Of a DNA stretch of 38,064 nt, positions 21,633-29,841 are shown piece after piece. The notes beneath the pieces are model-generated. The model saw only the letters and a list, made by a program, of their open reading frames with translations. It did not search any database and was not told the origin of the DNA. The stretch is from positions 1 to 38,064 of the forward strand of contig JAUVII010000010.1 in the NCBI GenBank assembly GCA_030592845.1, read 5' to 3'. Both the position numbers and the translations under genes were made by a program. This DNA comes from Candidatus Krumholzibacteriia bacterium. GTDB lineage: Bacteria; Krumholzibacteriota; Krumholzibacteriia; LZORAL124-64-63. Positions within the stretch are counted from its first letter, which is position 1; each line of letters opens with the position of its first letter.

Positions 21633-23693
21633 ATGAATACCCATTTCGGACCGACACCGCGCCACTTTTTCGCATTGCTACTGAACTTCGTTCTGATGGC
21701 GGCGGCTTGCCTGGCCACAGCCGCGGAAGACACCTTGCCCCACGGACCCCTGACCCGCCTTGAATTTGAAATGGACAAGGCGGTGGCGGCCGGCTCCTTC
21801 TCCGACAAACACGGGGAACTGGGGGACGCCGCGGCCGGCAGCGATCGCTACGATGTTCTGCGCTACGATCTGGATCTGAAGATTTTCCCGGACACCCGCC
21901 TCATCGAGGGTTCGGTCCATATGGTTTTTTCCAGCGGGGAAGCGGACCTGACCGATTTCGTGTTTGATCTGCGCCATACGTTGACCGTGGACCGGATCGA
22001 TCATTTGTCGGGCCCGCTGTTATTCACCCACGATACCGATTCCGTCTCGGTGGTCCTGCCGGTGCCTCTGGCCAAGGGCGTCCTTGATTCCATCGTGGTC
22101 CACTACAGTGGTCCGCCCACGCCGCCGGTGGTAAACCGGGGTCTCATGTTCAAGACCCATCGCCGCCTGCCCGATGGCCCGCTGGACGACACTTCGCCCA
22201 TCATCGCCAATATGAGTCAACCGGGATATTCGCAATCGTGGTGGCCTTGCAAGGACAAGCCGGGCGACAAGTTCCTGGTGTCCATGAAGCTCACGGTTCC
22301 CGACACTCTCACCGGGGTTTCCAACGGCACCCTCCTGGGGGTGACGGTGCCCGAACCGGGCTGGAAAACCTTCTCCTGGCGTGAAAACTATCCCATTGCC
22401 GCCTACCTGGTGTCGGTGGCCATCAGTGACTATGTCCTTTTGGAGGAAAATTGTCTGACCGCGGGGTTGGGCTCGGTCGTTCCCCTGAAGAACTGGGTGT
22501 TTCTCGCCGACGTCAACGATGCCATCATCGAATTCGCTCCCCTGTGCGAGATGATGGATTTCTGTGAATCCAAATTTGGGGCCTACCCCTTCCTGGGAGA
22601 AAAGTACGGGCACGCCGAGTTCATCTGGCCCGGGGCCATGGAACATCAGACGGTGACCAGCATCGGCCATGCCTCCCTCGACGGGTTGGGCAATCACGAT
22701 TGGCTTATCGTCCACGAGCTGGCCCACCAATGGTTCGGGGACAGTCTGACTACCGACCAGTGGGCCGAGATATGGTTGAACGAAGGCTTCGCCACCTATT
22801 CCGAGGCCCTTTGGTTCGAACAAACGGTCGATCGCAACGCCTATTTCACCTACATGGCCAACCACCGCAATGAGTTGGAGTGGAAGCGCGAAGGTCCGGT
22901 GTATGATCCGGTCCCTGTTTTTCCCGGCCGGGTGATCTACGACAAGGGCGCCTGGATTCTGCACATGTTGCGGGGGCGTATGGGGGATACGGAATTTTTC
23001 GGGTTGGTGAAGGAATGGGCCACCGGCGGGGGCAGGCGGGACAGCACCGTCACGACACAGGACCTCATCGATCTGGCCACGGATTGGACCGGGGAAACCC
23101 AGGATGCTTTTTTCCGGCCATACCTTGATGAAACCATTCTGCCCCAGATTTCCTTCGATTATGAAATCGGGCTGGGCATTGCCGGCGACAACACCAGGTT
23201 GACGGCCACCCTGCGTCAGAATCAGTGGCCCCTCTTCGACAATGTCTTTCCCCTGGTGATTACCACAACCACAGGAACGACCACTCGGCGGATCCCCCTG
23301 AATACGAGCAGCACTTCCATAGAACTGGATTTTCTTACGCCCATTACATCGGTCACACTGGACCCGGAACACTGGGTACTCTGGAACGAGTTCACTCCTG
23401 CGCCCGAACCTCAGGGGTTGACCCGTATCTACCCCAATCCCTCTCGTGGCGGTTATGTGATTTTCGGGTACAAGCTGACGGTTCCGGCCCATGTCCAGGT
23501 CCGGGTCATGGATTCCATGGGACATCAGGTTTTCCATCACGATCTCGGTACGGTTAATCCCGTGAGCGGGGGCAACGAATACACCTGGAACGTGAAAACC
23601 GTGGGTGGCGCCCGTGTGCCCAGCGGCATCTACTGGGCCACCATGGAAATCAGCGGCCAGCGTCACGTCTCCAAATTTTCGGTAGTCCGTTAG
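21633..23693 (+). CDS. Secreted M1-family aminopeptidase with FlgD-like C-terminal domain
   Basis: This 686-residue exported zinc aminopeptidase has a hydrophobic signal segment at about 12-30 (start at ATG 21633, which places it N-terminal). The M1 N-terminal beta domain is at about 60-250. The catalytic domain carries the zinc site H361-E-L-A-H365 with E384 in NEGFATYSE. The substrate motif usually written GxMEN reads GAMEH here. The ERAP-like C-terminal helical domain is missing. Instead a beta region is followed by a FlgD-like module (about 590-686: LTRIYPNPSRGGYVIF, VRVMDSMGHQVF, VPSGIYWATMEI). The protein would be exported and surface-held. No clear ribosome site precedes the ATG. Confidence 0.92.
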   Translation: MNTHFGPTPRHFFALLLNFVLMAAACLATAAEDTLPHGPLTRLEFEMDKAVAAGSFSDKHGELGDAAAGSDRYDVLRYDLDLKIFPDTRLIEGSVHMVFSSGEADLTDFVFDLRHTLTVDRIDHLSGPLLFTHDTDSVSVVLPVPLAKGVLDSIVVHYSGPPTPPVVNRGLMFKTHRRLPDGPLDDTSPIIANMSQPGYSQSWWPCKDKPGDKFLVSMKLTVPDTLTGVSNGTLLGVTVPEPGWKTFSWRENYPIAAYLVSVAISDYVLLEENCLTAGLGSVVPLKNWVFLADVNDAIIEFAPLCEMMDFCESKFGAYPFLGEKYGHAEFIWPGAMEHQTVTSIGHASLDGLGNHDWLIVHELAHQWFGDSLTTDQWAEIWLNEGFATYSEALWFEQTVDRNAYFTYMANHRNELEWKREGPVYDPVPVFPGRVIYDKGAWILHMLRGRMGDTEFFGLVKEWATGGGRRDSTVTTQDLIDLATDWTGETQDAFFRPYLDETILPQISFDYEIGLGIAGDNTRLTATLRQNQWPLFDNVFPLVITTTTGTTTRRIPLNTSSTSIELDFLTPITSVTLDPEHWVLWNEFTPAPEPQGLTRIYPNPSRGGYVIFGYKLTVPAHVQVRVMDSMGHQVFHHDLGTVNPVSGGNEYTWNVKTVGGARVPSGIYWATMEISGQRHVSKFSVVR

Positions 23694-23790
23694 CGGGCCA
23701 GTGTCTTCAAGAACGGGGAGATTCTCGACGAGCTCTTGTATGCCAGGCTGCGTCCCGGTTTGGTCGAGGGGTAGATCCCGTCCCGCTGCA

Positions 23791-23888
23791 AGTAAAAAGC
23801 CGTCATCCATCAAGACAGTTCGAATAATCCGCAGGGCCGAAGGCCTGAGGACATTTCGAACTGTCTTGATGGATGACGGCTTTTTACT
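23791..23888. terminator. 34-base-pair perfect inverted repeat, bidirectional terminator-like
   Basis: Bases 23791-23824 and 23855-23888 are exact inverted copies, 34 bases each, with a 30-base spacer. Each strand ends its stem in GGCTTTTT, the signature of a bidirectional intrinsic terminator between the convergent M1 aminopeptidase and gatD genes. The right arm contains the gatD stop codon and its last lysine codon. A 34-base-pair perfect stem is far longer than ordinary terminators. The spacer holds a smaller imperfect hairpin. No other function can be read from it. Confidence 0.75.
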
Positions 23889-25275
23889 TCCAGTGCGACG
23901 AGATGAACTCATCGACCTCCGGGATCCCACCCTGGAAGACAAGGTACCCGTTGTGGGGTTCCCGCAGGGTGGTTTCGCCGTTGACCGGGGTCAGCATGAT
24001 GCGCTTGACCTCGGCCGGGTCCTGGGATTGGCCCAGTGCCCAACCGAGCTTCACATAGGCCACCTCGGGGAGCATGTTCGCGGCGGGGATGACCCCCTTG
24101 CCCATGATTTCCCGTCCCGTCTCGTAGACGTACATCTGCACGAATCCCCACAGGGTCTGGACGGTCATGTACACATGGACCCCGGCGGCCCGCGCCCGGT
24201 CCAGAGCGGGGTACAGGGGTTTGTTGACGTGCCCCAAACCGGTGCCGGCAATGACGATCCCCTTGTAGCCGTTGTCCACCAGTGAGTCGATGATGTCGGG
24301 TTTCATGGCCGGATAGTAATAGACGAGCGATACGCGATCGTCGAAGACCGCGTTCAGTTTGATCTGCTTGTCCTCGCGCCGCCGGTTGTAATCCTGGCGG
24401 AAGGGGGTCACGCCGGTTTCATCGATCTTACCTAGGGGGATATCGCTCAGGGTGCGAAAGGTGGACCGGTAACTGGAGTGCATCTTGCGGACCCGGGTGC
24501 CTCGATGCAGAAGGCCGTACTTGTCGCTGGTAGGGCCGAACATGCAGACCATCACCTCGGCGATATCGCTGGTGGCGGCCGTGCGCGTGGAGTTGATCAG
24601 GTTGATGGCCGCGTCACTGCTGGGCCGGTCGCTGCTGCGCTGGCTGCCGACCATGACGATGGGTACCGGCGAGTCCTGCAGCATGAAACTGAGCGCGGCG
24701 GCGGTGTGGTGCATGGTGTCGGTGCCGTGGCCGACAACAATTCCCGACACGCCCGTGGCGATTTCCGCGGCAATGGCGTTTGCGGTTCCGATCCACTCGT
24801 CGGGCCCCATGTTTTCGCTGAATACCCCGTACAGCTTTTCGGTTTCCATGTTGCAGATGTCCGCCAGCTCGGGCACGGATCCGTAAAGCTCACCGGGACT
24901 GAAGGCTGGAATCACCGCGCCGGTCCGGTAGTCCAGGCGGCTGGCGATGGTGCCGCCGGTGCCGAAGAGTTTCACGCGCGGTTTGGCGGGGTCGAAAGGG
25001 AATTCCTTTTCCGGAATCTGGTAACTGGCCACCTTGCGCCCGGTGACGGTTATCTTCTCCACCGTGTCATGCCTGACGCCGATGTTGTAACCGGTATCCA
25101 GTTTGAGCACGATGTGAAGGGCGTCCGCGGTTTCGCTGCGGGGGAGGATCAATCCGGAAAAATTGCCGCCCGTGGTGTGCAGGGTGACCTGGCTCCAGAC
25201 GGGGGCCTCCTGCTTCATGAGAAGATCCAGGGTGGGAGACCGGTAGCCTTTGTAATCCTCGGTTGTGCTGCTCAT
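23884..25275 (-). CDS. gatD: Archaeal-type Glu-tRNA(Gln) amidotransferase subunit D
   Basis: This 463-residue protein is the L-asparaginase-like subunit that releases ammonia from glutamine (or asparagine) for GatE. The N-terminal SH3-like beta domain (about 25-90: VTLHTTGGNFSGLILP) marks GatD rather than plain asparaginase. The amidohydrolase motifs follow: FGTGGTIASRLDYRTGAV near 104-121 and GHGTDTMHHTA at 182-192. The C-terminal asparaginase lobe is intact (AGTGLGHVNKPLYPALDRAR, VQTLWGFVQMYVYETGR). It overlaps gatE by four bases, so they are translated together. GatDE is known as the archaeal enzyme; bacteria normally use GatCAB, so its presence here suggests transfer. Confidence 0.94.
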   Translation of the reverse strand: MSSTTEDYKGYRSPTLDLLMKQEAPVWSQVTLHTTGGNFSGLILPRSETADALHIVLKLDTGYNIGVRHDTVEKITVTGRKVASYQIPEKEFPFDPAKPRVKLFGTGGTIASRLDYRTGAVIPAFSPGELYGSVPELADICNMETEKLYGVFSENMGPDEWIGTANAIAAEIATGVSGIVVGHGTDTMHHTAAALSFMLQDSPVPIVMVGSQRSSDRPSSDAAINLINSTRTAATSDIAEVMVCMFGPTSDKYGLLHRGTRVRKMHSSYRSTFRTLSDIPLGKIDETGVTPFRQDYNRRREDKQIKLNAVFDDRVSLVYYYPAMKPDIIDSLVDNGYKGIVIAGTGLGHVNKPLYPALDRARAAGVHVYMTVQTLWGFVQMYVYETGREIMGKGVIPAANMLPEVAYVKLGWALGQSQDPAEVKRIMLTPVNGETTLREPHNGYLVFQGGIPEVDEFISSHWK

Positions 25276-27185
25276 GACAGGACCTCTTTCACCCAGGTGC
25301 GGACAACGCTTCCCGGTATCCGACCCCGCAATCCCCGCATCACATGGCCCATGATGAAGTGTTCCCGCTGTTCAGCGGTGTCGGGGCCGTCCTGGGGGAG
25401 TTGGGACATCATTTCGTCGAATATTTTCCGGCCCGGACCTTCGTCCAACCGGGTGGTAATGGTGTCTTCACTGTTCCAGACTCCTTCGGGGATGATTTCC
25501 CCCGCCAAAAGCCGGTCCAGGGTTTCCTCCCACCATTCGCCCGCCGCGGCGAGGCTGGCGGGCCGGGGGCAGGATCGGTCCAGAAGGAGCGATGCCAGGG
25601 CGGCGGGATCGAAGTTGTCCGCACCTTCGAGTTTATCGACCAGATGGGAAAACAAGTTCCATACCCTGTGGCGGCTCAATCTTTCAGCCAGATCATCGCC
25701 CACACCAAGATCCACCAATACCGCTTTGCGTTCCCAGGGCCTCATGGTCAGGGAGGCCCGGATTTTTTCCACCCGTTCATCCTCCAGCGGGATGGGGGGC
25801 AAATCGGTATCGGGATACATGCGGTCGGCCCCGGGCAGGATGCGTTCGAAACCGTTGGTGCCGTCATCCAAAGCCTGTCGGGTTTCCTGGGGCACGCCTT
25901 CGGTGGCTTCGCGGGCGCGGATGGCAATTTCCTTGATCGCGGTCTCCACGTCCCTTTTTCGGCCCCAAACGACGATCACCGGCACGTCGGGCTCCACCTG
26001 GCATACCTTGCTGACCCGGTCCCACTCGCCGCTGGAAAGAGTGGGCACATCCTGGGTGGAAAGGGCGAGGTTGGGCAGGTCGTCGATGCAGGCAATGACG
26101 CGGATCCGGTCGCTGAATTCCTTCAAAAATGAGGTCCGCGGCTGGGTCTGTGCCTGGAGCAGGCCCTGGAAACCGGGCAGGGGGATGGCCATGACGCTGG
26201 CCCCCTTGTCGATGGCTTTCTGGATGAATTTGCAGTCGGTGCCCCGCACGATGGGCGTCACGTCATAACCCTTGTCGCTGATATCGGCGGAGGTCACCCC
26301 CCGTTTGGCCAGTTCGGATTTGATGCCCACCAGGGAACGCTGCCTGAGGGTTTCATTGTGGGTCAGGCGGGGGATGGCCCGCAGACTCGAAACGCCCTTG
26401 ATCTCGACGCGGGTTCCCCCCGTCACCGAAACATTTACGTCCTGTCGGGCGGCCCCGCTGCCGGTCCGCACCAGTCCGCTGACCCGGCACATATGGCGGA
26501 GAACCTGTCCCACGGCCATGGATTCCTCAGGGGTCTTCATGTCGGGGTCGGTCACCGATTCGATCAGGGGCATGCCCAGGCGGTCGGTGCGGTAGGTGCG
26601 GAGGTGCCCCTTGTCGCTGACCTCGCGGCAGGAGTCCTCTTCAATGCTCAACTGGCGGATGTGGATCATGCGGCCACGGAAGGGAATATCGCCATCGGTC
26701 CCGATGATGGCCGTCCGCTGGAAACCCGTGGGAATGCTTCCGTCGAGGTACTGCTTGCGGGTGATGTGGACTTCCCCCACCACGTTGCACCCGAGAAGCA
26801 TGGTGACGGCGATGCTTCGGTCCAGGGCTTCGTCGTTGATCTCGAACGGGGGAGCGTCATCCATCTCATAGGTGCAAACGGTTTCACGATCCAGCAGATA
26901 CACGATTTCCTTGCGGGTCTTGAACTCCATCAGGGCGGTGCCGTCGTACTCGCCCATTTCCGAAAGAGTGGGGCGCATGTGGCGCAGGATTTCCGCGTGG
27001 TGCTCGATGTTGTTGTATTGGCCGGCCGGACAACGGCAGAAGAGTTTACGCTCGGTATGGAGCTGCTGGTGGACCTCCAGCCCGCACATGAACCCAATAT
27101 CGGCATAGTCGGCGTCAGTCATCTGCCCAAATAACGGCAGGGGGTTGAGCAGCCAGGGATCGGAGAGGGCGAATTTGCTGTCCAT
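25272..27185 (-). CDS. gatE: Archaeal-type Glu-tRNA(Gln) amidotransferase subunit E
   Basis: This 637-residue protein binds Glu-tRNA(Gln), phosphorylates the glutamyl group and amidates it to Gln-tRNA(Gln). The GatB/E cradle is clear: GLEVHQQLHTERKLFCRCP near the N-terminus, SIEEDSCR, MPLIESVTDPDMKTPEE, and DVNVSVTGGTRVEIKGV. The AspRS-like insertion that separates GatE from GatB is present in the middle (FIQKAIDKGASVMAIPLPGF and after), as is the helical and tail region at the C-terminus. The ATG at 27185 follows only a weak ribosome site (GGATG). A downstream ATG at 27122 matches the usual archaeal N-terminus (DYADIGFMCGLEVHQQL), so the true start may be either. It is divergent from rex. 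Confidence 0.93.
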   Translation of the reverse strand: MDSKFALSDPWLLNPLPLFGQMTDADYADIGFMCGLEVHQQLHTERKLFCRCPAGQYNNIEHHAEILRHMRPTLSEMGEYDGTALMEFKTRKEIVYLLDRETVCTYEMDDAPPFEINDEALDRSIAVTMLLGCNVVGEVHITRKQYLDGSIPTGFQRTAIIGTDGDIPFRGRMIHIRQLSIEEDSCREVSDKGHLRTYRTDRLGMPLIESVTDPDMKTPEESMAVGQVLRHMCRVSGLVRTGSGAARQDVNVSVTGGTRVEIKGVSSLRAIPRLTHNETLRQRSLVGIKSELAKRGVTSADISDKGYDVTPIVRGTDCKFIQKAIDKGASVMAIPLPGFQGLLQAQTQPRTSFLKEFSDRIRVIACIDDLPNLALSTQDVPTLSSGEWDRVSKVCQVEPDVPVIVVWGRKRDVETAIKEIAIRAREATEGVPQETRQALDDGTNGFERILPGADRMYPDTDLPPIPLEDERVEKIRASLTMRPWERKAVLVDLGVGDDLAERLSRHRVWNLFSHLVDKLEGADNFDPAALASLLLDRSCPRPASLAAAGEWWEETLDRLLAGEIIPEGVWNSEDTITTRLDEGPGRKIFDEMMSQLPQDGPDTAEQREHFIMGHVMRGLRGRIPGSVVRTWVKEVLS

Positions 27186-27332
27186 GTTCACATCCAGTGC
27201 TGAATTCCGCAAAATCCTTGGCGTGGCCAGTTGAGCACGCTTCCGCCGGAAGGTGCAAAGATAGAGATTCGCTCCGGAAAGCTCCAGCAATTGTTGCCCG
27301 CCAACAGGTGATTATTGGTCCGGCTTAATCAC

Positions 27333-27361
27333 TTGACGCTGATAGTCAACGGGTCTATTGT
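27333..27361 (+). promoter_or_regulatory. Sigma-70-type promoter of rex
   Basis: TTGACG at 27333-27338 and TATTGT at 27356-27361 are separated by 17 bases, the ideal spacing. Transcription would start near 27368, about 60 bases before rex. The -35 element overlaps an inverted pair TTGAC/GTCAA (27333-27337 and 27345-27349). Confidence 0.65.
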
Positions 27362-27365
27362 AGAG

Positions 27366-27383
27366 TTGTCAAAACCATAACAG
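27366..27383 (+). promoter_or_regulatory. Candidate Rex operator
   Basis: TTGTCAAAACCATAACAG matches the 18-base Rex site pattern TTGTTAA-N4-TTAACAA at 11 of 14 defined positions. It starts four bases after the -10 element, over the expected transcription start, where bound Rex would block initiation. A second dyad, TGTTG-N5-CAACA at 27292-27306, lies on the gatE side. Confidence 0.6.
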
Positions 27384-27428
27384 AATGCGGCGTGATTGCC
27401 TGAAAGCTGTTAAAGAATCAACATTTAG

Positions 27429-28115
27429 ATGGAGGATGTGGCTTTGGTGAAGAACAGGAAAAGTTGTGAAGTACCCGATGCCACTGTCCATCGTCTTCCC
27501 CTCTATCTGGAAAAACTTAAATTGTTGCAGGCAATCGGGGTTGAAGACGTCTCCAGCCGGCAATTGGCGGAGTCCCTCGATATCAAGGCCAGCCAGTTGC
27601 GGCATGATTTCCATTATTTCGGCGGTTTCAGCCGTCCCGGGCGTCCCTATCAGGTTGAGAAACTGGTTCCCGCCCTGGAACAGATCATCGGGATTGCCGA
27701 ACCGGTGCCCACGGCCATCATCGGCGCGGGCCACCTGGGTCAGGCCCTGGCCAACTACCATAACCTTGATGTGCAGGGATTCCCTGTCCGCGGGATTTTC
27801 GACACCAATCCCAAATTGATCGGTCTCGAGATGCGGGGACAGCCCGTCCGGGACATGGACGAACTGGAAACGGTCATCAGGGAAGAGAAAATCAAGATCG
27901 CCATCCTGACCGTTCCGTCCGCCAATGCCCAGGCCGTGGCCGACCGGTTGGTCGAAGCGGGCATCATCGGAATATTCAATTTCGCGCCCACGGACCTGAA
28001 GGTTCCCGAGGGGGTGGCCGTGCGGAACGAGCGCCTGGCCGTGGGGATCATGTCCCTGAGTTTCAAGGTGAAATGTATTCTGCAAAGCCAGGAAGAAGAC
28101 ATCGCGGAAGTCTAG
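27429..28115 (+). CDS. rex: Redox-sensing transcriptional repressor Rex
   Basis: This 228-residue repressor senses the NADH/NAD+ ratio and releases DNA when NADH is high. The N-terminal winged helix (about 15-80: TVHRLPLYLEKLKLLQ, SSRQLAESLDIKASQLRHDF, FSRPGRPYQVEKL) and the Rossmann domain (GAGHLGQAL at 99-107, then FDTNPKLIG) are both typical, as is the swapped C-terminal helix. The start is uncertain: GGAGG overlaps the ATG at 27429 and is well placed for TTG 27444 or GTG 27447 instead, which would shorten the protein by five or six residues. The promoter and operator upstream suggest autorepression. Confidence 0.93.
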   Translation: MEDVALVKNRKSCEVPDATVHRLPLYLEKLKLLQAIGVEDVSSRQLAESLDIKASQLRHDFHYFGGFSRPGRPYQVEKLVPALEQIIGIAEPVPTAIIGAGHLGQALANYHNLDVQGFPVRGIFDTNPKLIGLEMRGQPVRDMDELETVIREEKIKIAILTVPSANAQAVADRLVEAGIIGIFNFAPTDLKVPEGVAVRNERLAVGIMSLSFKVKCILQSQEEDIAEV

Positions 28116-28130
28116 CAGCCTGCTGGGCTG

Positions 28131-29141
28131 TTACCACCGGACCAGATTCGCCCCCCAGGTAAATCCTGATCCGAAGGCCACGGTTACCAGAAGGTCGCCT
28201 CTTTGCAGGCGGCCTTCTCTTACCGCCTCGGCCAGAGCGATGGGGATGGAGGCCGCGGTGGTATTGCCGTATTTGGCGATGTTGGAATACACCCGCTCTT
28301 TCGAAAGCCCCATTCTGGCACCTACGGCATCGGTGATCCGCTGGTTCGCTTGGTGGGGGATGACCAGATTCACGTCATCTATATCCACTCCGCCCTTTTC
28401 GATGACTTCCTTGATGGCCTCGCAAAACCGCCGCGTGGCGTGTTTGAAAACCATCGAACCGTTCATAAAGGGGAATTGCCGACCCTGGTCCAGAAGATCC
28501 TGGGTGATCCGGCCCTTGACGGTGGACATGGGGACTTCGCCGATAAGTTCCCCGGCGAAGCGGCCCTGGCTGTGAAGCACCGAAGCGATGACGCCCCGGT
28601 CTTCGTCGGTAGCCTGGACAATCACCGCGCCGGCCCCGTCACCGAACAGGACCGCAAGGTCGCGCCCTTCGTTGGAAAGGTTCAGGCCGGTGGATTGGAT
28701 TTCCTGCCCAACGATCAGGACGGTTTTGGCGGTGCCGGCCCTGATGAAACCGTCGGCTGCCGCCAGGGCATAGACAAAACCGGTGCACTGGTTGCGGATG
28801 TCCATGGCTCCGGCCGTATTCAGTTCCAGCAGATCCTCGATGAAAACACCGTTGCCGGGAAAAAATACATCGGAACTCAGGGTGGCGTAGATAATCAGAT
28901 CGATGTCGTCTTTGTCGATGCCCGCTTCGGCAATGGCCATCCGGGCCGCGGCCGCGCCCATCTCGGCTCCCGTTTCGATGGTCTTTCCATCGTCACCGAT
29001 CTCCACCCAACGGCGTTCCCTGATGCCGCTGCGCTCGGTTATCCACTCGTCGGACGTGTCCATCCATTGGGTGAGGTCCTGATTGGTGATCGTCCGTGAG
29101 GGGACGTTGAACCCAGTGCCGATGACGGCTGCGTGGGACAT
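28131..29141 (-). CDS. fabH: Beta-ketoacyl-ACP synthase III
   Basis: This 336-residue enzyme condenses acetyl-CoA (or a branched acyl-CoA) with malonyl-ACP to start fatty acid synthesis. The thiolase-fold catalytic triad is complete: Cys119 in DIRNQCTGF, His in VIPHQANQRI and Asn in KYGNTTAASIPIA. The N-terminus (AVIGTGFNVPSRTITN, DEWITERSGIRERRW) is typical of KAS III. A short extra segment before the MVFKHATRRF helix (GRQFPFMNGS) resembles the longer KAS III forms. It converges on rex with only 15 bases between stops. The SPOR gene follows upstream on the same strand, but the two starts and stops do not overlap. Confidence 0.92.
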   Translation of the reverse strand: MSHAAVIGTGFNVPSRTITNQDLTQWMDTSDEWITERSGIRERRWVEIGDDGKTIETGAEMGAAAARMAIAEAGIDKDDIDLIIYATLSSDVFFPGNGVFIEDLLELNTAGAMDIRNQCTGFVYALAAADGFIRAGTAKTVLIVGQEIQSTGLNLSNEGRDLAVLFGDGAGAVIVQATDEDRGVIASVLHSQGRFAGELIGEVPMSTVKGRITQDLLDQGRQFPFMNGSMVFKHATRRFCEAIKEVIEKGGVDIDDVNLVIPHQANQRITDAVGARMGLSKERVYSNIAKYGNTTAASIPIALAEAVREGRLQRGDLLVTVAFGSGFTWGANLVRW

Positions 29142-29166
29142 GGGGCTTCTCCAATCCTGGGGTCTG

Positions 29167-29796
29167 CTAACGATGCGCCGGAATGGCTCCGGGCATGACT
29201 TTCCTGTTTTGACGGATGAAGGCCTGGGCCTCGGTCCGGGATTTGAAATATCCGATCCTGACCCGGTAGATCAGTTTGTCGTCCGAGGTGTTGCCCATCT
29301 TGACCCGGGCGTCGAAGCCCTTGTTCTTGAGGCGGGTCGCTTCCTTGTCGGCGTTGGCAGCATTGCCGAAGGATCCTGTCTGGACCATGTAAGGACCGCG
29401 GGCCACCGGTTGAATGAGTTGGGGAGCGGTCTTGGGGATCGTGGTCTTGGGGATCGTGGTCTTGGGAGTGGTGGTTTCCTTGACGACAGGTTTCTCGACG
29501 GCCTTTTCCACGGTCTCCCCGGTGGACTTTTCGGGAGTCAGGGTTGCCGCCTGGTCGTTGATGTCCACATCGCCGGACCGGGGCTCACTATTTTCCGGGC
29601 GCTGGGTTTCGGTATCCGGAGCGGTGACCACAGTCTGATATTCCCCTATGCCGGTGGGTACATCGCCACCCTGATCCCGGAATATGAGTACCGCACCAAT
29701 AATGCAAACGGCAATGGCCACCCACATGATTCGCGGAAGGCCCCTTCCCTTGCGGGCGCGGCGCATCCTGGATCCGGATTTTTTACTGCTGGTCAT
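29167..29796 (-). CDS. SPOR-domain membrane protein
   Basis: This 209-residue protein binds septal peptidoglycan through a C-terminal SPOR domain. The order is a basic N-terminus (MTSSKKSGSRMRRARKGRG), one transmembrane segment (about 24-40), a long Pro/Thr/Lys/Glu-rich linker (about 60-128), then SPOR (about 132-205: YMVQTGSFGNAANADKEATR, LKNKGFDARV, YRVRIGYFKSRTEAQAFIR). The linker holds the tandem peptide TTIPK-TTIPK. Such proteins act in cell division or envelope remodelling. The ATG overlaps the TGA of a broken symporter remnant upstream, so it may have taken over that transcript. Confidence 0.9.
   Translation of the reverse strand: MTSSKKSGSRMRRARKGRGLPRIMWVAIAVCIIGAVLIFRDQGGDVPTGIGEYQTVVTAPDTETQRPENSEPRSGDVDINDQAATLTPEKSTGETVEKAVEKPVVKETTTPKTTIPKTTIPKTAPQLIQPVARGPYMVQTGSFGNAANADKEATRLKNKGFDARVKMGNTSDDKLIYRVRIGYFKSRTEAQAFIRQNRKVMPGAIPAHR
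29429..29473 (-). repeat. 15-base tandem repeat in the SPOR linker
   Basis: Three consecutive 15-base units occupy 29429-29443, 29444-29458 and 29459-29473. The first two are identical and the third differs slightly. They encode the TTIPK-type units of the SPOR protein linker and are likely to vary in copy number. Confidence 0.85.
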
Positions 29797-29841
29797 GACT
29801 TTGCGTCATCCTTCACTTTGATTTCCAATCCCGGAATCATT

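Noticed and set aside
22020-23942. Minus-strand open frame of 640 codons
   Set aside because: It lies opposite the M1 aminopeptidase, which has a complete zinc site and family structure; no domain is visible in the antisense frame.
24478-26268. Plus-strand open frame of 596 codons
   Set aside because: It is antisense to gatD and gatE, both complete and conserved.
28100-28131. AGCAG-C-CTGCT dyad between rex and fabH as a terminator
   Set aside because: The stem is only five base pairs, the one-base centre cannot loop, and there is no T-run.
29429-29473. Short tandem repeats as a CRISPR array
   Set aside because: The units are directly adjacent, without spacers, and encode the in-frame linker of the SPOR protein.
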